Part shown: positions 26,891 to 33,448 of the stretch, piece by piece
Numbering within the stretch: position 1 is the stretch's first letter
Layout: each line of letters opens with the position of its first letter
Assembly: GCA_964617765.1 (NCBI GenBank)
Contig: CAZTZY010000022.1
Location: forward strand, 1 to 33,448
Length of the DNA: 33,448 nucleotides
Source of the DNA: CAZTZY01 sp964617765
GTDB taxonomy: Bacteria; Pseudomonadota; Gammaproteobacteria; Pseudomonadales; DT-91
Direction of reading: 5' to 3'
Notes under the pieces: generated by a model
Told to the model about the DNA's origin: nothing
Databases searched by the model: none
Seen by the model: the letters and a program-made list of their open reading frames with translations, nothing else
Program-made: the position numbers and the translations under genes

Positions 26891-26913
26891 AGATTAAAAA
26901 AGTATATAAATGA

Positions 26914-26931
26914 GGTTAGTCAAAACTAACC
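26914..26931. promoter_or_regulatory. GGTTAGT/ACTAACC dyad upstream of the NAD-kinase-like gene
   Basis: Perfect 7-bp inverted arms with a 4-nt spacer lie 24 nt upstream of the start codon at 26890. The placement suits an operator or a 5' leader hairpin. I do not recognise the repressor. Confidence 0.5.
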
Positions 26932-26964
26932 GTGTATAGCAATGTGAACAAGGTCTCAGAATAT

Positions 26965-26997
26965 TGTCACCGATTTGTCATTCTTTTCGTTGATACT
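26965..26997 (+). promoter_or_regulatory. Pho box and -10 upstream of a short ORF
   Basis: Cores TGTCAC (26965-26970) and TGTCAT (26976-26981) are 11 bp apart, and GATACT (26992-26997) begins 10 nt later. The predicted start of transcription, near 27004, falls at the left foot of the hairpin at 27005-27029. Confidence 0.8.
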
Positions 26998-27004
26998 TTT
27001 TTCA

Positions 27005-27029
27005 AAACCCGCCTTGCAAGGCCGGGTTT
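27005..27029 (+). terminator. Terminator-like hairpin at the 5' end of a Pho transcript
   Basis: AAACCC pairs with GGGTTT, enclosing the palindrome GCCTTGCAAGGC with one bulged C; CGTTTT follows. No plus-strand gene lies upstream to be terminated, because the upstream gene reads the other way. It may be an attenuator or stabilising leader hairpin of the 27108 transcript. Confidence 0.6.
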
Positions 27030-27107
27030 CGTTTTCCATACTCCAATCACGCTCTTTCAAAAACACGTTTTTTTGAAGTGCGCACGGCAAGGCCAGAGGC
27101 AACATTA

Positions 27108-27281
27108 ATGAATACAACACAGTATCAGCCACCCGCTCGCGATGCGTTAAATGCAGATTACCTGCACAGTGCTTTTATTATCGATAAGGAGGGCAATGAA
27201 ATTCGCATCACCCGGGATATGATTACTGAATCGTGTAATCGCATCGCTTCTAACGAAGCACGAACGCCTCATAAAAATTAA
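27108..27281 (+). CDS. Short conserved-looking protein under Pho control
   Basis: A 57-residue protein starting at ATG 27108, after a weak AGAGG-type ribosome site (an in-frame upstream start at 27078 is less likely). The central part, SAFIIDKEGNEIRITRDMI, followed by Cys-Asn-Arg, recalls the short Pseudomonas proteins called the PA1571 family, whose function is unknown; that match is from memory and tentative. There is no signal peptide or membrane helix. It lies 78 nt past the leader hairpin, and a strong terminator at 27423-27450 ends its transcript. A Pho box is the only regulatory signal upstream. Confidence 0.6.
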   Translation: MNTTQYQPPARDALNADYLHSAFIIDKEGNEIRITRDMITESCNRIASNEARTPHKN

Positions 27282-27310
27282 ACCCATCAACAATAATAAA
27301 AACGGAGACT

Positions 27311-27358
27311 ATGTTAGATAATTTCATTCAATCAACACTGAGGCGAAACCAACCCTGA
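27311..27358 (+). CDS. Possible 15-residue peptide
   Basis: ATG 27311 is preceded at good spacing by CGGAG and encodes MLDNFIQSTLRRNQP before a TGA stop. It follows the 57-residue ORF by 29 nt on the same transcript. A single short frame with a good ribosome site could be chance, and no homologue comes to mind. Confidence 0.25.
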   Translation: MLDNFIQSTLRRNQP

Positions 27359-27422
27359 CTTAATGTCAGATGTTTTCCTCAAACGATATGACTTTGAACA
27401 TCAATCCTCTAAAACCATAACA

Positions 27423-27450
27423 AAAGGGCATTTAACTGCCCTTTAATTTT
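27423..27450 (+). terminator. Rho-independent terminator downstream of the 27108 ORF
   Basis: AAAGGGCA/TGCCCTTT form an 8-bp stem with a 6-nt loop, followed on the plus strand by AATTTTTT. The right arm overlaps the stop codon of pdxB, which converges here. It ends the short Pho-driven transcript; on the minus strand a T-rich run (GTTATGGTTTT) is also possible. Confidence 0.85.
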
Positions 27451-28558
27451 TTCTGAAACCCAATGTCTCTGCCGCTTGCATTATTTCAGCACTTGCCTGC
27501 ACTTCAGTGAATGACCACTCATAGCGCACCGGATAATTCTTGCGGTAATCATCAAACGCTTTTGCTTTATGTTGTTGATCAACAGCATTACGCAAACATT
27601 CGATAAAACAACGCGAATCGGCCTGGATATCATAAGCTGCTTTCATCAATTGGTTGATATCGGCATTATCGGGCAATTCAATCTTTTTTGACAAGGGTGA
27701 CAATACATCCTTGATGGGTTTGTCTATATAAAAATGCCTGAATAAAGCTTCAACAATCTGCAAGGTGCCACGAATTTTCCCCTGCAAGCTGTAACCGGCA
27801 ATATGTGCCGTAGCTATATCAAGCGAATCTAACAAAGCAATTTCAGGCGCAGGTTCATCTTCATAAACATCGAGAACGGCATGAAATTGCTGCGTCTGTA
27901 AAAACGGATATAAGGCCTGATTATCGACTACTGGACCGCGACTGGTATTGATCAACAAAGCATTCCGGCGAATTTTTTGTAACTCTGCCAAACCGACAAG
28001 GCGATGTGTTTTATACTCTCCAACTTTGGTATATGGCACGTGTAAACTGATAATATCACACGCCATTATTTCCTCGAGCGTGGCATGGGCGGCTTCTTTA
28101 AACGGGTCACACACAATATTCGTTATACCTAATTCATCAAGCCGCAATTTTAAACGACTGCCTACCTGTCCATAACCCACAATACCGACTGTCTTTTTTC
28201 GCAGTATTGTTAAATCACTATAAACAGCCAACATGGCGGCAATAACATAATCAACCACGGCAGCGGCATTGCAACCCGGCGCACTTGCGAAGCCGATGTG
28301 TTTTTCAGCGAGATAGTGCTCATCAATGTGATCGGTGCCAATGGTGCAAGTACCCACAAAACCCAGGGAGGAATCTTTTAACAGCGTCTGATTAACCTGG
28401 GTAATGGAGCGCACTAACAATGCATCAGCATCGCGCAAGTCTGCTGGGCGCATTGCACGGCCCGGCAGAAAAGTAATCTCTGCAATATCTCCCGCCAGCT
28501 CATCGAGCATGGGAATATTTTCATCAGCAACAATGCGCAGTTTTTTGTGACTGGTCAT
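27443..28558 (-). CDS. pdxB: Erythronate-4-phosphate dehydrogenase
   Basis: A 371-residue D-2-hydroxyacid dehydrogenase of the PdxB type, near E. coli PdxB (378). It oxidises 4-phosphoerythronate in pyridoxal-5'-phosphate synthesis. Visible motifs: VGTCTIGTDHIDEHYL, the NAD-binding VGIVGYGQVGSRLKLRLDEL, INTSRGPVVDN with the catalytic arginine, DVYEDEPAPE with the glutamate, and TAHIAGYSLQGKIRGT with the catalytic histidine. The C-terminal PdxB dimerisation region follows. The intact active-site set makes it functional. The 298-bp region upstream, to the next gene at 28857, shows no clear element. Confidence 0.96.
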   Translation of the reverse strand: MTSHKKLRIVADENIPMLDELAGDIAEITFLPGRAMRPADLRDADALLVRSITQVNQTLLKDSSLGFVGTCTIGTDHIDEHYLAEKHIGFASAPGCNAAAVVDYVIAAMLAVYSDLTILRKKTVGIVGYGQVGSRLKLRLDELGITNIVCDPFKEAAHATLEEIMACDIISLHVPYTKVGEYKTHRLVGLAELQKIRRNALLINTSRGPVVDNQALYPFLQTQQFHAVLDVYEDEPAPEIALLDSLDIATAHIAGYSLQGKIRGTLQIVEALFRHFYIDKPIKDVLSPLSKKIELPDNADINQLMKAAYDIQADSRCFIECLRNAVDQQHKAKAFDDYRKNYPVRYEWSFTEVQASAEIMQAAETLGFRKN

Positions 28559-28856
28559 AATTTATGCAAACTCTGGATTACTGGAAAACAGCACCATTCA
28601 ACCCTCTCAGAAATACCAAAAAATGACATTCAGGATTGTTCCGGTATTCTTGAAAAAATGACTATACTTAAACTGAAGCAACAGGTAAATGCCAGCTGTG
28701 ACGTAAAGCGCGGATGATACGCAGTGGCTGGCAAATAACCCCTGTGCGACTTGAAAAAATGCCAATTGAAGCCATTTTATGTTCCAATACGCCAATGGGT
28801 GATTTCATTATCCAGTATACCTCTTGAAAACCTCCTTAACCGTTCAGGAGTAGTGA

Positions 28857-29546
28857 ATGAGCGAATCCAAACACAAGGTTATTGATTTTTTTAGTGGCAA
28901 ACCGCTCGAAGACCTCGCTCAAGAGCGAATTATACGCCTTGCTCCTGAATATGACGGTTTATCCATGTTGTATTCCAATGAAAATAATCCCGATCGTTAT
29001 TACAGCATGAAAATTCTTTGCTGGGGTTTGCGCTGGAACGGCGATGTTGTGGGCATGGTGCCATGGCTGGGATCTTTAATCCCTTGCACTGAAATCCAGG
29101 ATCCCCTCAATGGCTGCTGGGAAGGTTATTACGATCAGGATATTGATAATATTTTTTACGATGCGCCTATGCATAAAGTGATGGAACTGGAAACATCGCT
29201 GGCTTATTTTGAAACGCATTTAAATGAAAATGAAAACACTACTGAAATCATTCAGGAAATTCCCGACAACATTGGCACTCATGCCATGTTAATGGGAGAT
29301 GATGACAAAACCTTGCTTCTAACAGAAGTATTAAGCTGGAGACTGGATAACAGCGGCCATATTACCGGCATGCTGGTTGATCCTGAAAAAATCACACACA
29401 CTCCGGTTCTTGTGGGCGATGCCTGCCTGTACCCTGCCGATGAAAATCCACAGTTCCGTTATTATTTTCAATATCATATCGCCAACCAAATCAAGAACGG
29501 CGACCCGGAAGCGATTGAGGCAATTGCCCTTTTGCTGAATCGTTAA
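28857..29546 (+). CDS. Unknown protein with two related segments
   Basis: A 229-residue cytoplasmic-looking protein, acidic, without signal peptide or membrane helix. I do not recognise the family. Two stretches look like an internal duplication: ILCWGLRWNGDVVGMVPW (about residues 53-70) and VLSWRLDNSGHITGMLVDPE (about 156-175), sharing a L-x-W-x-L...G...GM pattern, each followed by an Ile/Thr-rich strand-like segment. A good ribosome site (CAGGAG at 28845-28850) precedes ATG 28857. It is convergent with the tusA operon. The gene reads as real on ribosome site and coherence. Confidence 0.7.
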   Translation: MSESKHKVIDFFSGKPLEDLAQERIIRLAPEYDGLSMLYSNENNPDRYYSMKILCWGLRWNGDVVGMVPWLGSLIPCTEIQDPLNGCWEGYYDQDIDNIFYDAPMHKVMELETSLAYFETHLNENENTTEIIQEIPDNIGTHAMLMGDDDKTLLLTEVLSWRLDNSGHITGMLVDPEKITHTPVLVGDACLYPADENPQFRYYFQYHIANQIKNGDPEAIEAIALLLNR

Positions 29547-29559
29547 ATCACCCGGGTGA

Positions 29560-29790
29560 TTAACCACTTTTGCGAATACGATAAAAATACTCATTTTCAC
29601 GAGCATCATGCAGCAACAATTCGTGTTCAAGAAAGAGACAAAATTTAGGTATATCGCGCTCGGTGGAAGGGTCGGTAGCCACTATTTCCAATATATCGCC
29701 CGCCTGCATTTCACGGAATTTTTTGTGTAATAACATCACCGGTTCCGGACAAAACAAACCGCGTGCATCGAGATGAAAAATAGTCGACAT
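29560..29790 (-). CDS. tusA: Sulfur carrier protein TusA
   Basis: A 76-residue TusA. The sulfur-carrying cysteine is in LDARGLFCPEPVMLLHKK, and the segment DPSTERDIPKFCLFLEHELL matches E. coli TusA closely. TusA takes sulfur from IscS for tRNA 2-thiouridylation and other sulfur transfers. The in-frame open region extends to 29907, but ATG 29790 gives the family N terminus. It is 4 nt downstream of the YheU-like gene. Confidence 0.94.
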   Translation of the reverse strand: MSTIFHLDARGLFCPEPVMLLHKKFREMQAGDILEIVATDPSTERDIPKFCLFLEHELLLHDARENEYFYRIRKSG

Positions 29791-29794
29791 CGTT

Positions 29795-30025
29795 TTATTC
29801 TGCCAAACGTCTGGCCTCGGAGGCCTCGATGATATTGCAGCTTTCTGTTTCCGGATCAAAACATAAACACACTGTACCCTGCTGTAACTGCAGTAACACT
29901 TGTTCAACTTTTTGGGCAGTCGATATTTCTACTGCACCATAGTCGGTGCCATCACGTGTTACCAATTCTTCCAGCAAAGTATACAGGGTGTCTTTTTCTA
30001 TATCTTCAAAAGGAAGGATCAGCAT
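29795..30025 (-). CDS. yheU: YheU family protein (UPF0270)
   Basis: A 76-residue protein resembling E. coli YheU: MLILPFEDIEKDTLYTLLEE, LVTRDGTDYG, and a closing NIIEASEARRL. The function is unknown; the family is often next to hydrolase or RNA-related genes, but here it is between an unknown membrane gene and tusA. Its start overlaps the upstream gene's stop by one base (TAATG), so they are translated together. Confidence 0.85.
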   Translation of the reverse strand: MLILPFEDIEKDTLYTLLEELVTRDGTDYGAVEISTAQKVEQVLLQLQQGTVCLCFDPETESCNIIEASEARRLAE

Positions 30026-30438
30026 TAACGACGATTCTTGTATCTAAAACTGATCGTCTTGCCTGACTCAATCAAGCTTGCCAGCAAATAACCTAACGCT
30101 GCAAACAATGCCAGATAACCACCAAAAATCAGTTTCGCAACAAAAGCATGCAATAATACCAAGGTTAATACCAGCACTCCCAAAACAACATCGATCAACT
30201 CATAACGCAATTTTTCCCTTTTCGCCTTTACATTAAACAACACCATTAATAGCGGCAAAACAAAAGGTATTGCCGGGAAATAACCCCAAATATTATTATG
30301 CTGAACAGCATAATATTCATAAACAATAGCCGTTGAATTGCTGGCGGTAGGCAGTGGTGGTTGTGAACACTGGGATAAAGGCAAAAAGAGGCAAATAATT
30401 AACAGCAACGCAGCAACACCTTTTATTTTTTTAAACAT
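30025..30438 (-). CDS. Small inner-membrane protein, unknown
   Basis: A 137-residue hydrophobic protein. An N-terminal helix (about 7-25) is followed by a short periplasmic segment with a few aromatics, then about three membrane helices between residue 50 and 127. A Cys at 24 is near the end of the first helix, but LSQCSQ is a poor lipobox. I do not recognise the family. The gene overlaps yheU by one base, which supports it being real. The C terminus is basic and probably cytoplasmic. Confidence 0.7.
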   Translation of the reverse strand: MFKKIKGVAALLLIICLFLPLSQCSQPPLPTASNSTAIVYEYYAVQHNNIWGYFPAIPFVLPLLMVLFNVKAKREKLRYELIDVVLGVLVLTLVLLHAFVAKLIFGGYLALFAALGYLLASLIESGKTISFRYKNRR

Positions 30439-30576
30439 AAATACCTCAATTTCATTCCTTTCACTGTACCCTGATTAACCTATTTAACCAATGCCAACTT
30501 CAGCAACGATACTGGCAAGGCAGTCTTTGGACAATTATACTCAAGCTACATTCATTATTTCCAGACAGGATTCCCC

Positions 30577-31104
30577 ATGCAACACTCTCTCGTTTTCACC
30601 TTTATCTGTAACGACAAACCCGGCATTGTTGACCAACTCTCCAGAATTGTCGGGCAACATGGCGGCAATTGGCAAGAAAGCCGCATGGATAAATTACCGG
30701 GAAAATTCACCGGCATTGTGCAGATCAGCATTGCAGAAGTACAAGTACAGAACCTGAAAAACAGCCTGCAGGCACTCTCTGCCAGCGGATTTTCCATATT
30801 GATTGATGATATAACAGCGGCACCACTCACTAGCCAGTTGCAGCATATCCGATTGTCCATACTGGGACTGGATCGTCCCGGTATTGTCCGTGAAGTTGCC
30901 CAGGCGCTGGCTGAGAAAAATATCAATGTCACCAAAATGCATAGCCTGATTGAAAGCGCACCCATGACCGGAGAACCGCTTTTTAAAGCCGAGGTGGAAG
31001 TGGATGCCCCGCTTGATGTCGATATGGATACGCTCAATGAGCGACTGGAAATGATATGCGAAAAACTGGATCTGGATCTAACCTTGAGCAAGCGTTACAA
31101 CTAA
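30577..31104 (+). CDS. gcvR: Double ACT-domain protein, GcvR-like
   Basis: A 175-residue protein with two ACT domains. The first opens with LVFTFICNDKPGIVDQLSRI and the second with LSILGLDRPGIVREVAQALA; both carry the Gly/Pro-Gly-Ile ligand-loop motif. This resembles the glycine cleavage system repressor GcvR, but many two-ACT proteins exist, so the symbol is tentative. AGGA at 30567-30570 fits ATG 30577. It is followed by a strong bidirectional-looking terminator at 31156-31190. Confidence 0.8.
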   Translation: MQHSLVFTFICNDKPGIVDQLSRIVGQHGGNWQESRMDKLPGKFTGIVQISIAEVQVQNLKNSLQALSASGFSILIDDITAAPLTSQLQHIRLSILGLDRPGIVREVAQALAEKNINVTKMHSLIESAPMTGEPLFKAEVEVDAPLDVDMDTLNERLEMICEKLDLDLTLSKRYN

Positions 31105-31155
31105 CCAACCACTAACAGACGAACAACAACTGACATCCATGACCTTCTAAAAAAG

Positions 31156-31190
31156 AAAACCCCTTGCGGCAAAGCCGGGCAAGGGGTTTT
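31156..31190. terminator. Bidirectional Rho-independent terminator
   Basis: A 12-bp outer stem (AAAACCCCTTGC/GCAAGGGGTTTT) with an inner GGC/GCC pair and AAA loop. The stem ends in A and T tracts, so it can stop transcripts from both sides: the ACT gene (plus) and the porin/PstS-like operon (minus). Confidence 0.92.
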
Positions 31191-31229
31191 ATACATCGCT
31201 TTTACCACCTGCAACAGCGGTCTGAAGAC

Positions 31230-31655
31230 TTACTTGATAACAGCAACCACTTTAACACTGCTGGTAACATCCTTGGCATCAATATAAGCAATTGCTGATT
31301 TATTGGACGACACCAGTTTAATGGCTGCGGCTGCATCCTCAACCTCTTCCGGAGGACGGCCTTTGGAAGAGAACAACATACGCGCCCAATGGGCATTCAG
31401 GTTGGCTTCATCCTTACGCAACACTTTCTTGATAAATACCGCTCGCGAACTATCACCCGCAGCGATATCAACCGGGTGTGCAGAAACACCATTGGAAAAG
31501 GTTTTTACCTTGCCTAAAAACAGGTTGCGGATTTGGTTGGTATCCATTTTTGACACATTATCTGGATTCACTATCACCGCCACTTCCGCAAAAACCGGCA
31601 TCACCGCTCCCAAGTTAAGGAGTGTTATGACTGATATTTTTTTGATTATATTCAT
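31230..31655 (-). CDS. Short PstS-like phosphate-binding protein
   Basis: A 141-residue secreted protein. AAGGAGA upstream gives better spacing for ATG 31655 than the adjacent ATG at 31658 and far better than upstream in-frame starts. The signal peptide ends near VFA. The mature part has IRNLFLGKVKTFSNG, DSSRAVFIKKVLRKDEANL and SNKSAIAYIDAKDV, patterns shared with one lobe of periplasmic phosphate-binding proteins (annotated as PBP-like or PstS-like). It is less than half the length of full PstS, so it is a single-lobe family member. It starts 10 nt after the porin gene's stop and is probably co-transcribed. Ligand binding is uncertain. Confidence 0.82.
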   Translation of the reverse strand: MNIIKKISVITLLNLGAVMPVFAEVAVIVNPDNVSKMDTNQIRNLFLGKVKTFSNGVSAHPVDIAAGDSSRAVFIKKVLRKDEANLNAHWARMLFSSKGRPPEEVEDAAAAIKLVSSNKSAIAYIDAKDVTSSVKVVAVIK

Positions 31656-31665
31656 CATCGTCTCC

Positions 31666-33252
31666 TTAAAACACGAGGTCGAGGCCGATACGCAAGGCCT
31701 GGGGTTTAAGTTTTTTCCCACCAAGAAATTGGCCATCACGTTCGTCAATCATATATTCCAGCTTTAATGCGGCTGAAGGATGGAAATCCCAACGTGCCGA
31801 TAATGTTGTCTGTTTTGATGAATAATCCTGCTGTTGATATACCACGGTTTTCAACCCATCCTGAAGTGCCTGCAAACCCGGTTGTAGTTGCTGCAGCCCG
31901 GTCAATTGAGCCTGAACCACTGCAAGTTGCCCCTGAACAATGGCCAAATTACCCTGCACACCTGCCAAACTGCCTTGAACCGCAGTGAGTGCACTTTGAG
32001 TATTGGTGAGTAATGTTGTTTCTGCACCGGTCAACGAACCATTAGCTATCAAGACACCTTGCAAATAATCTTCTACTGCCTGCAGCTGGGCCTCTTGAGA
32101 CTCCAGTGCGCCTTCACCCGCTAACAAGGGTGTTTCCATGCCTTGTAATACTCCTTCACCGGCTTGCAATGCACCTATCATGGGCGGTAAAACTGTACCT
32201 AATCGCACAATGTCATCATTTAGCTGTTGCCAGGTTTTATTATCAGGTTTGTCTTTATCCTCACCGTAGGTAAGGCTTAACGTCCAATGCTCCGGCAATC
32301 GAACACCACCAGTGATATAAAATGAATCCAGCGTCGGCGCAACCAGATTACTATCGTTACCCTTCACATCTATTTTTGTAATCTCGGAGATAATGAAAAA
32401 ACTTTCGAAATCGAAAGAAGCACCCAAGCCATAAAACTGCCCGGGGTCTTTCTCCCACAGTAATGCATCGTGGAAATTAGGCCTTACCATACCGGGTACG
32501 GAAGCGATTCCCTCTTCCAGTTGATAGACGCTGTTCATTAACCCGGCAACCGCGGAGTTTGTAGTGATATCCAATGTCGAATCGGCTTCAAAGTAGAATG
32601 CCCGTAATGACAACCAGTCATACCCGACGGTCCAGGCCGTTCCCCATGAATTCTCCAGAATCAAGTCGGCATCAACACCTGATTCTGTAAAATGATCTTC
32701 ACCATTGCCGCCCCATATTAATAGCTCTGAAGTCCAGTCGCCCATATTGGTGTTGTAGGCAATTTTTAAACCCTCAATACTTTTAAAGGGTGTTTGCGCA
32801 AGGTTATAAACAGATTTTGGGGGTTCTATCCATTGATAGGCAAAACTGGTATCGAGATAATCGGAATACATAAAGACTGGAACACGAATCCTGCCCACCG
32901 AAATTGCCACTTCAGGATGAATTTGATACGTCGCAAATATCCAGTCGAAGGTAGGATCATAGTTCTCGGAACCGGCGGCAAGAATCTGGGCGGTAAACGT
33001 CAGATTATTCTTCATATCGGCATCCATACGGAAACCCAGTTTATTAAAATCCCGGTATTCACCCTCATTGGAAATACCATACATCGTACTTTCTTCTTTA
33101 TCGTCCGAAATAGTTTTGGCGTACACCAGTGAAGCAAATCCGGCAAAATTAATATCGGCATCCAATGCAAACGCTGTGGATGCAGAAGCACCCAGCACAA
33201 TAGCTAACCCTCCACCAAGTAATTGTCGATACTTCTTGGGTAGTAAATTCAT
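31666..33252 (-). CDS. Outer-membrane porin-like protein with a heptad-repeat insertion
   Basis: A 528-residue outer-membrane protein with a signal peptide ending near AFA (residue 29) and a porin-like run of amphipathic strands: INFAGFASLVYAKT, LTFTAQILAAGSE, VAISVGRIRVPVF and, at the end, LRIGLDLVF with a terminal Phe. Between strands near residue 335 and 478 lies an Ala/Gln/Leu/Gly-rich insert. From residue 422 it shows near-exact heptads (LTAVQGS, LAGVQGN, LAIVQGQ, LAVVQAQ), predicting a helical coiled coil, unusual for a porin. The GAGGAAG ribosome site is well placed. Order with the downstream PstS-like gene suggests one operon. No clear Pho box was found upstream; a TTGACA-like element at about 33353-33358 (minus strand) may be its promoter. 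Confidence 0.85.
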   Translation of the reverse strand: MNLLPKKYRQLLGGGLAIVLGASASTAFALDADINFAGFASLVYAKTISDDKEESTMYGISNEGEYRDFNKLGFRMDADMKNNLTFTAQILAAGSENYDPTFDWIFATYQIHPEVAISVGRIRVPVFMYSDYLDTSFAYQWIEPPKSVYNLAQTPFKSIEGLKIAYNTNMGDWTSELLIWGGNGEDHFTESGVDADLILENSWGTAWTVGYDWLSLRAFYFEADSTLDITTNSAVAGLMNSVYQLEEGIASVPGMVRPNFHDALLWEKDPGQFYGLGASFDFESFFIISEITKIDVKGNDSNLVAPTLDSFYITGGVRLPEHWTLSLTYGEDKDKPDNKTWQQLNDDIVRLGTVLPPMIGALQAGEGVLQGMETPLLAGEGALESQEAQLQAVEDYLQGVLIANGSLTGAETTLLTNTQSALTAVQGSLAGVQGNLAIVQGQLAVVQAQLTGLQQLQPGLQALQDGLKTVVYQQQDYSSKQTTLSARWDFHPSAALKLEYMIDERDGQFLGGKKLKPQALRIGLDLVF

Positions 33253-33448
33253 ACAGTGTCTTCCTCTTTTTTTATTGTCATTTTTACAGGTTGGGCTGAG
33301 CGTTTTAGCCTAAAAAATTGCGTGTAACCATAGTGAGCATCGATTAACCATCAATGTCAAACGGTATAAAAACGATCCTGCTAGCTTTTATACAGGGCGG
33401 ATTCAACCGCGAAGTGCATAACAGTTTAAGCAGCTAGTGCTGCCATTT
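33253..33448. other. Non-coding right edge
   Basis: Holds the porin's ribosome site and, on the minus strand, a TTGACA-like hexamer with no well-spaced -10. No two 11-bp-spaced TGTCAT cores are present. No other gene or RNA was recognised. Confidence 0.5.

Noticed and set aside
28607..28795. 62-codon minus-strand open frame between pdxB and the unknown gene
   Set aside because: No ribosome site, odd composition and no family resemblance; it overlaps the likely promoter region.
33262..33290. Possible Pho box upstream of the porin (TGTCAT with TACAGG)
   Set aside because: Only one good core; spacing and orientation do not match the 11-bp pattern seen elsewhere.
1..33448. CRISPR array, tRNA, rRNA or insertion sequence
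   Set aside because: No spaced direct repeats of CRISPR type, no tRNA-like cloverleaf and no transposase-like protein were seen on either strand.

Overview
This window looks like a draft chromosomal segment (one run of ten Ns at 11041-11050) from a moderate-GC gammaproteobacterium. The gene types (Ppk1, Ppx, NADP-GdhA, PdxB, TusA, YheU, a GcvR-like ACT protein, and a TonB2-type DUF3450/TtpC/ExbB/ExbD/TonB operon) suggest a Cellvibrio-like marine or soil organism. That placement is inference from gene content, not from a marker gene.

The main theme is phosphorus starvation. Two or more TGTCAY-type cores spaced exactly 11 bp apart (PhoB 'Pho box' geometry) precede many of the genes. In six of them a -10-like hexamer begins exactly 10 nt after the last core. 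Sites lie at 21-37 (pointing off the left edge), between ppk and ppx, and before the EAL protein, the PlcP-like phosphoesterase, the OlsF-like acyltransferase, the PstS-OmpA fusion, the DUF3450/TonB operon, the beta-helix lipoprotein (weaker), the TonB-dependent receptor (about six repeats), and a short ORF at 27108.

Layout. 171-584: lysine/alanine-rich histone-like protein. 722-2518: chemoreceptor. 2722-6584: divergent ppk/ppx (polyphosphate synthesis and breakdown). 6708-7976: EAL-CBS cyclic-di-GMP protein. 8063-10689: PlcP-like phosphoesterase and OlsF-like bifunctional acyltransferase, together a probable phospholipid-to-ornithine-lipid exchange module. 10792-12211: PstS-like domain fused to OmpA, crossing the assembly gap. 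12349-13695: gdhA. 13746-18910 (minus strand): DUF3450, TtpC-like, ExbB, ExbD, TonB, TPR operon. 18911-19455: 545 bp non-coding region with back-to-back Pho boxes, an inverted repeat and a terminator. 19456-24056: glycine-linker lipoprotein with predicted beta-helix, and a 998-residue TonB-dependent receptor. 24371-26890: Rid protein, RlmI-like methyltransferase, NAD-kinase-like protein. 27108-31104: mostly housekeeping genes (pdxB, tusA, yheU, ACT protein) and unknowns. 31230-33252: porin with a heptad-repeat insertion, followed by a short PstS-like protein.

Taken together the island would sense low phosphate, recover phosphorus from membrane lipids and polyphosphate, and run a dedicated TonB-energised outer-membrane uptake route. 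The substrate of that route is unknown. The receptor, lipoprotein and DUF3450/TtpC energiser under shared Pho control is the best candidate here for a poorly described system.
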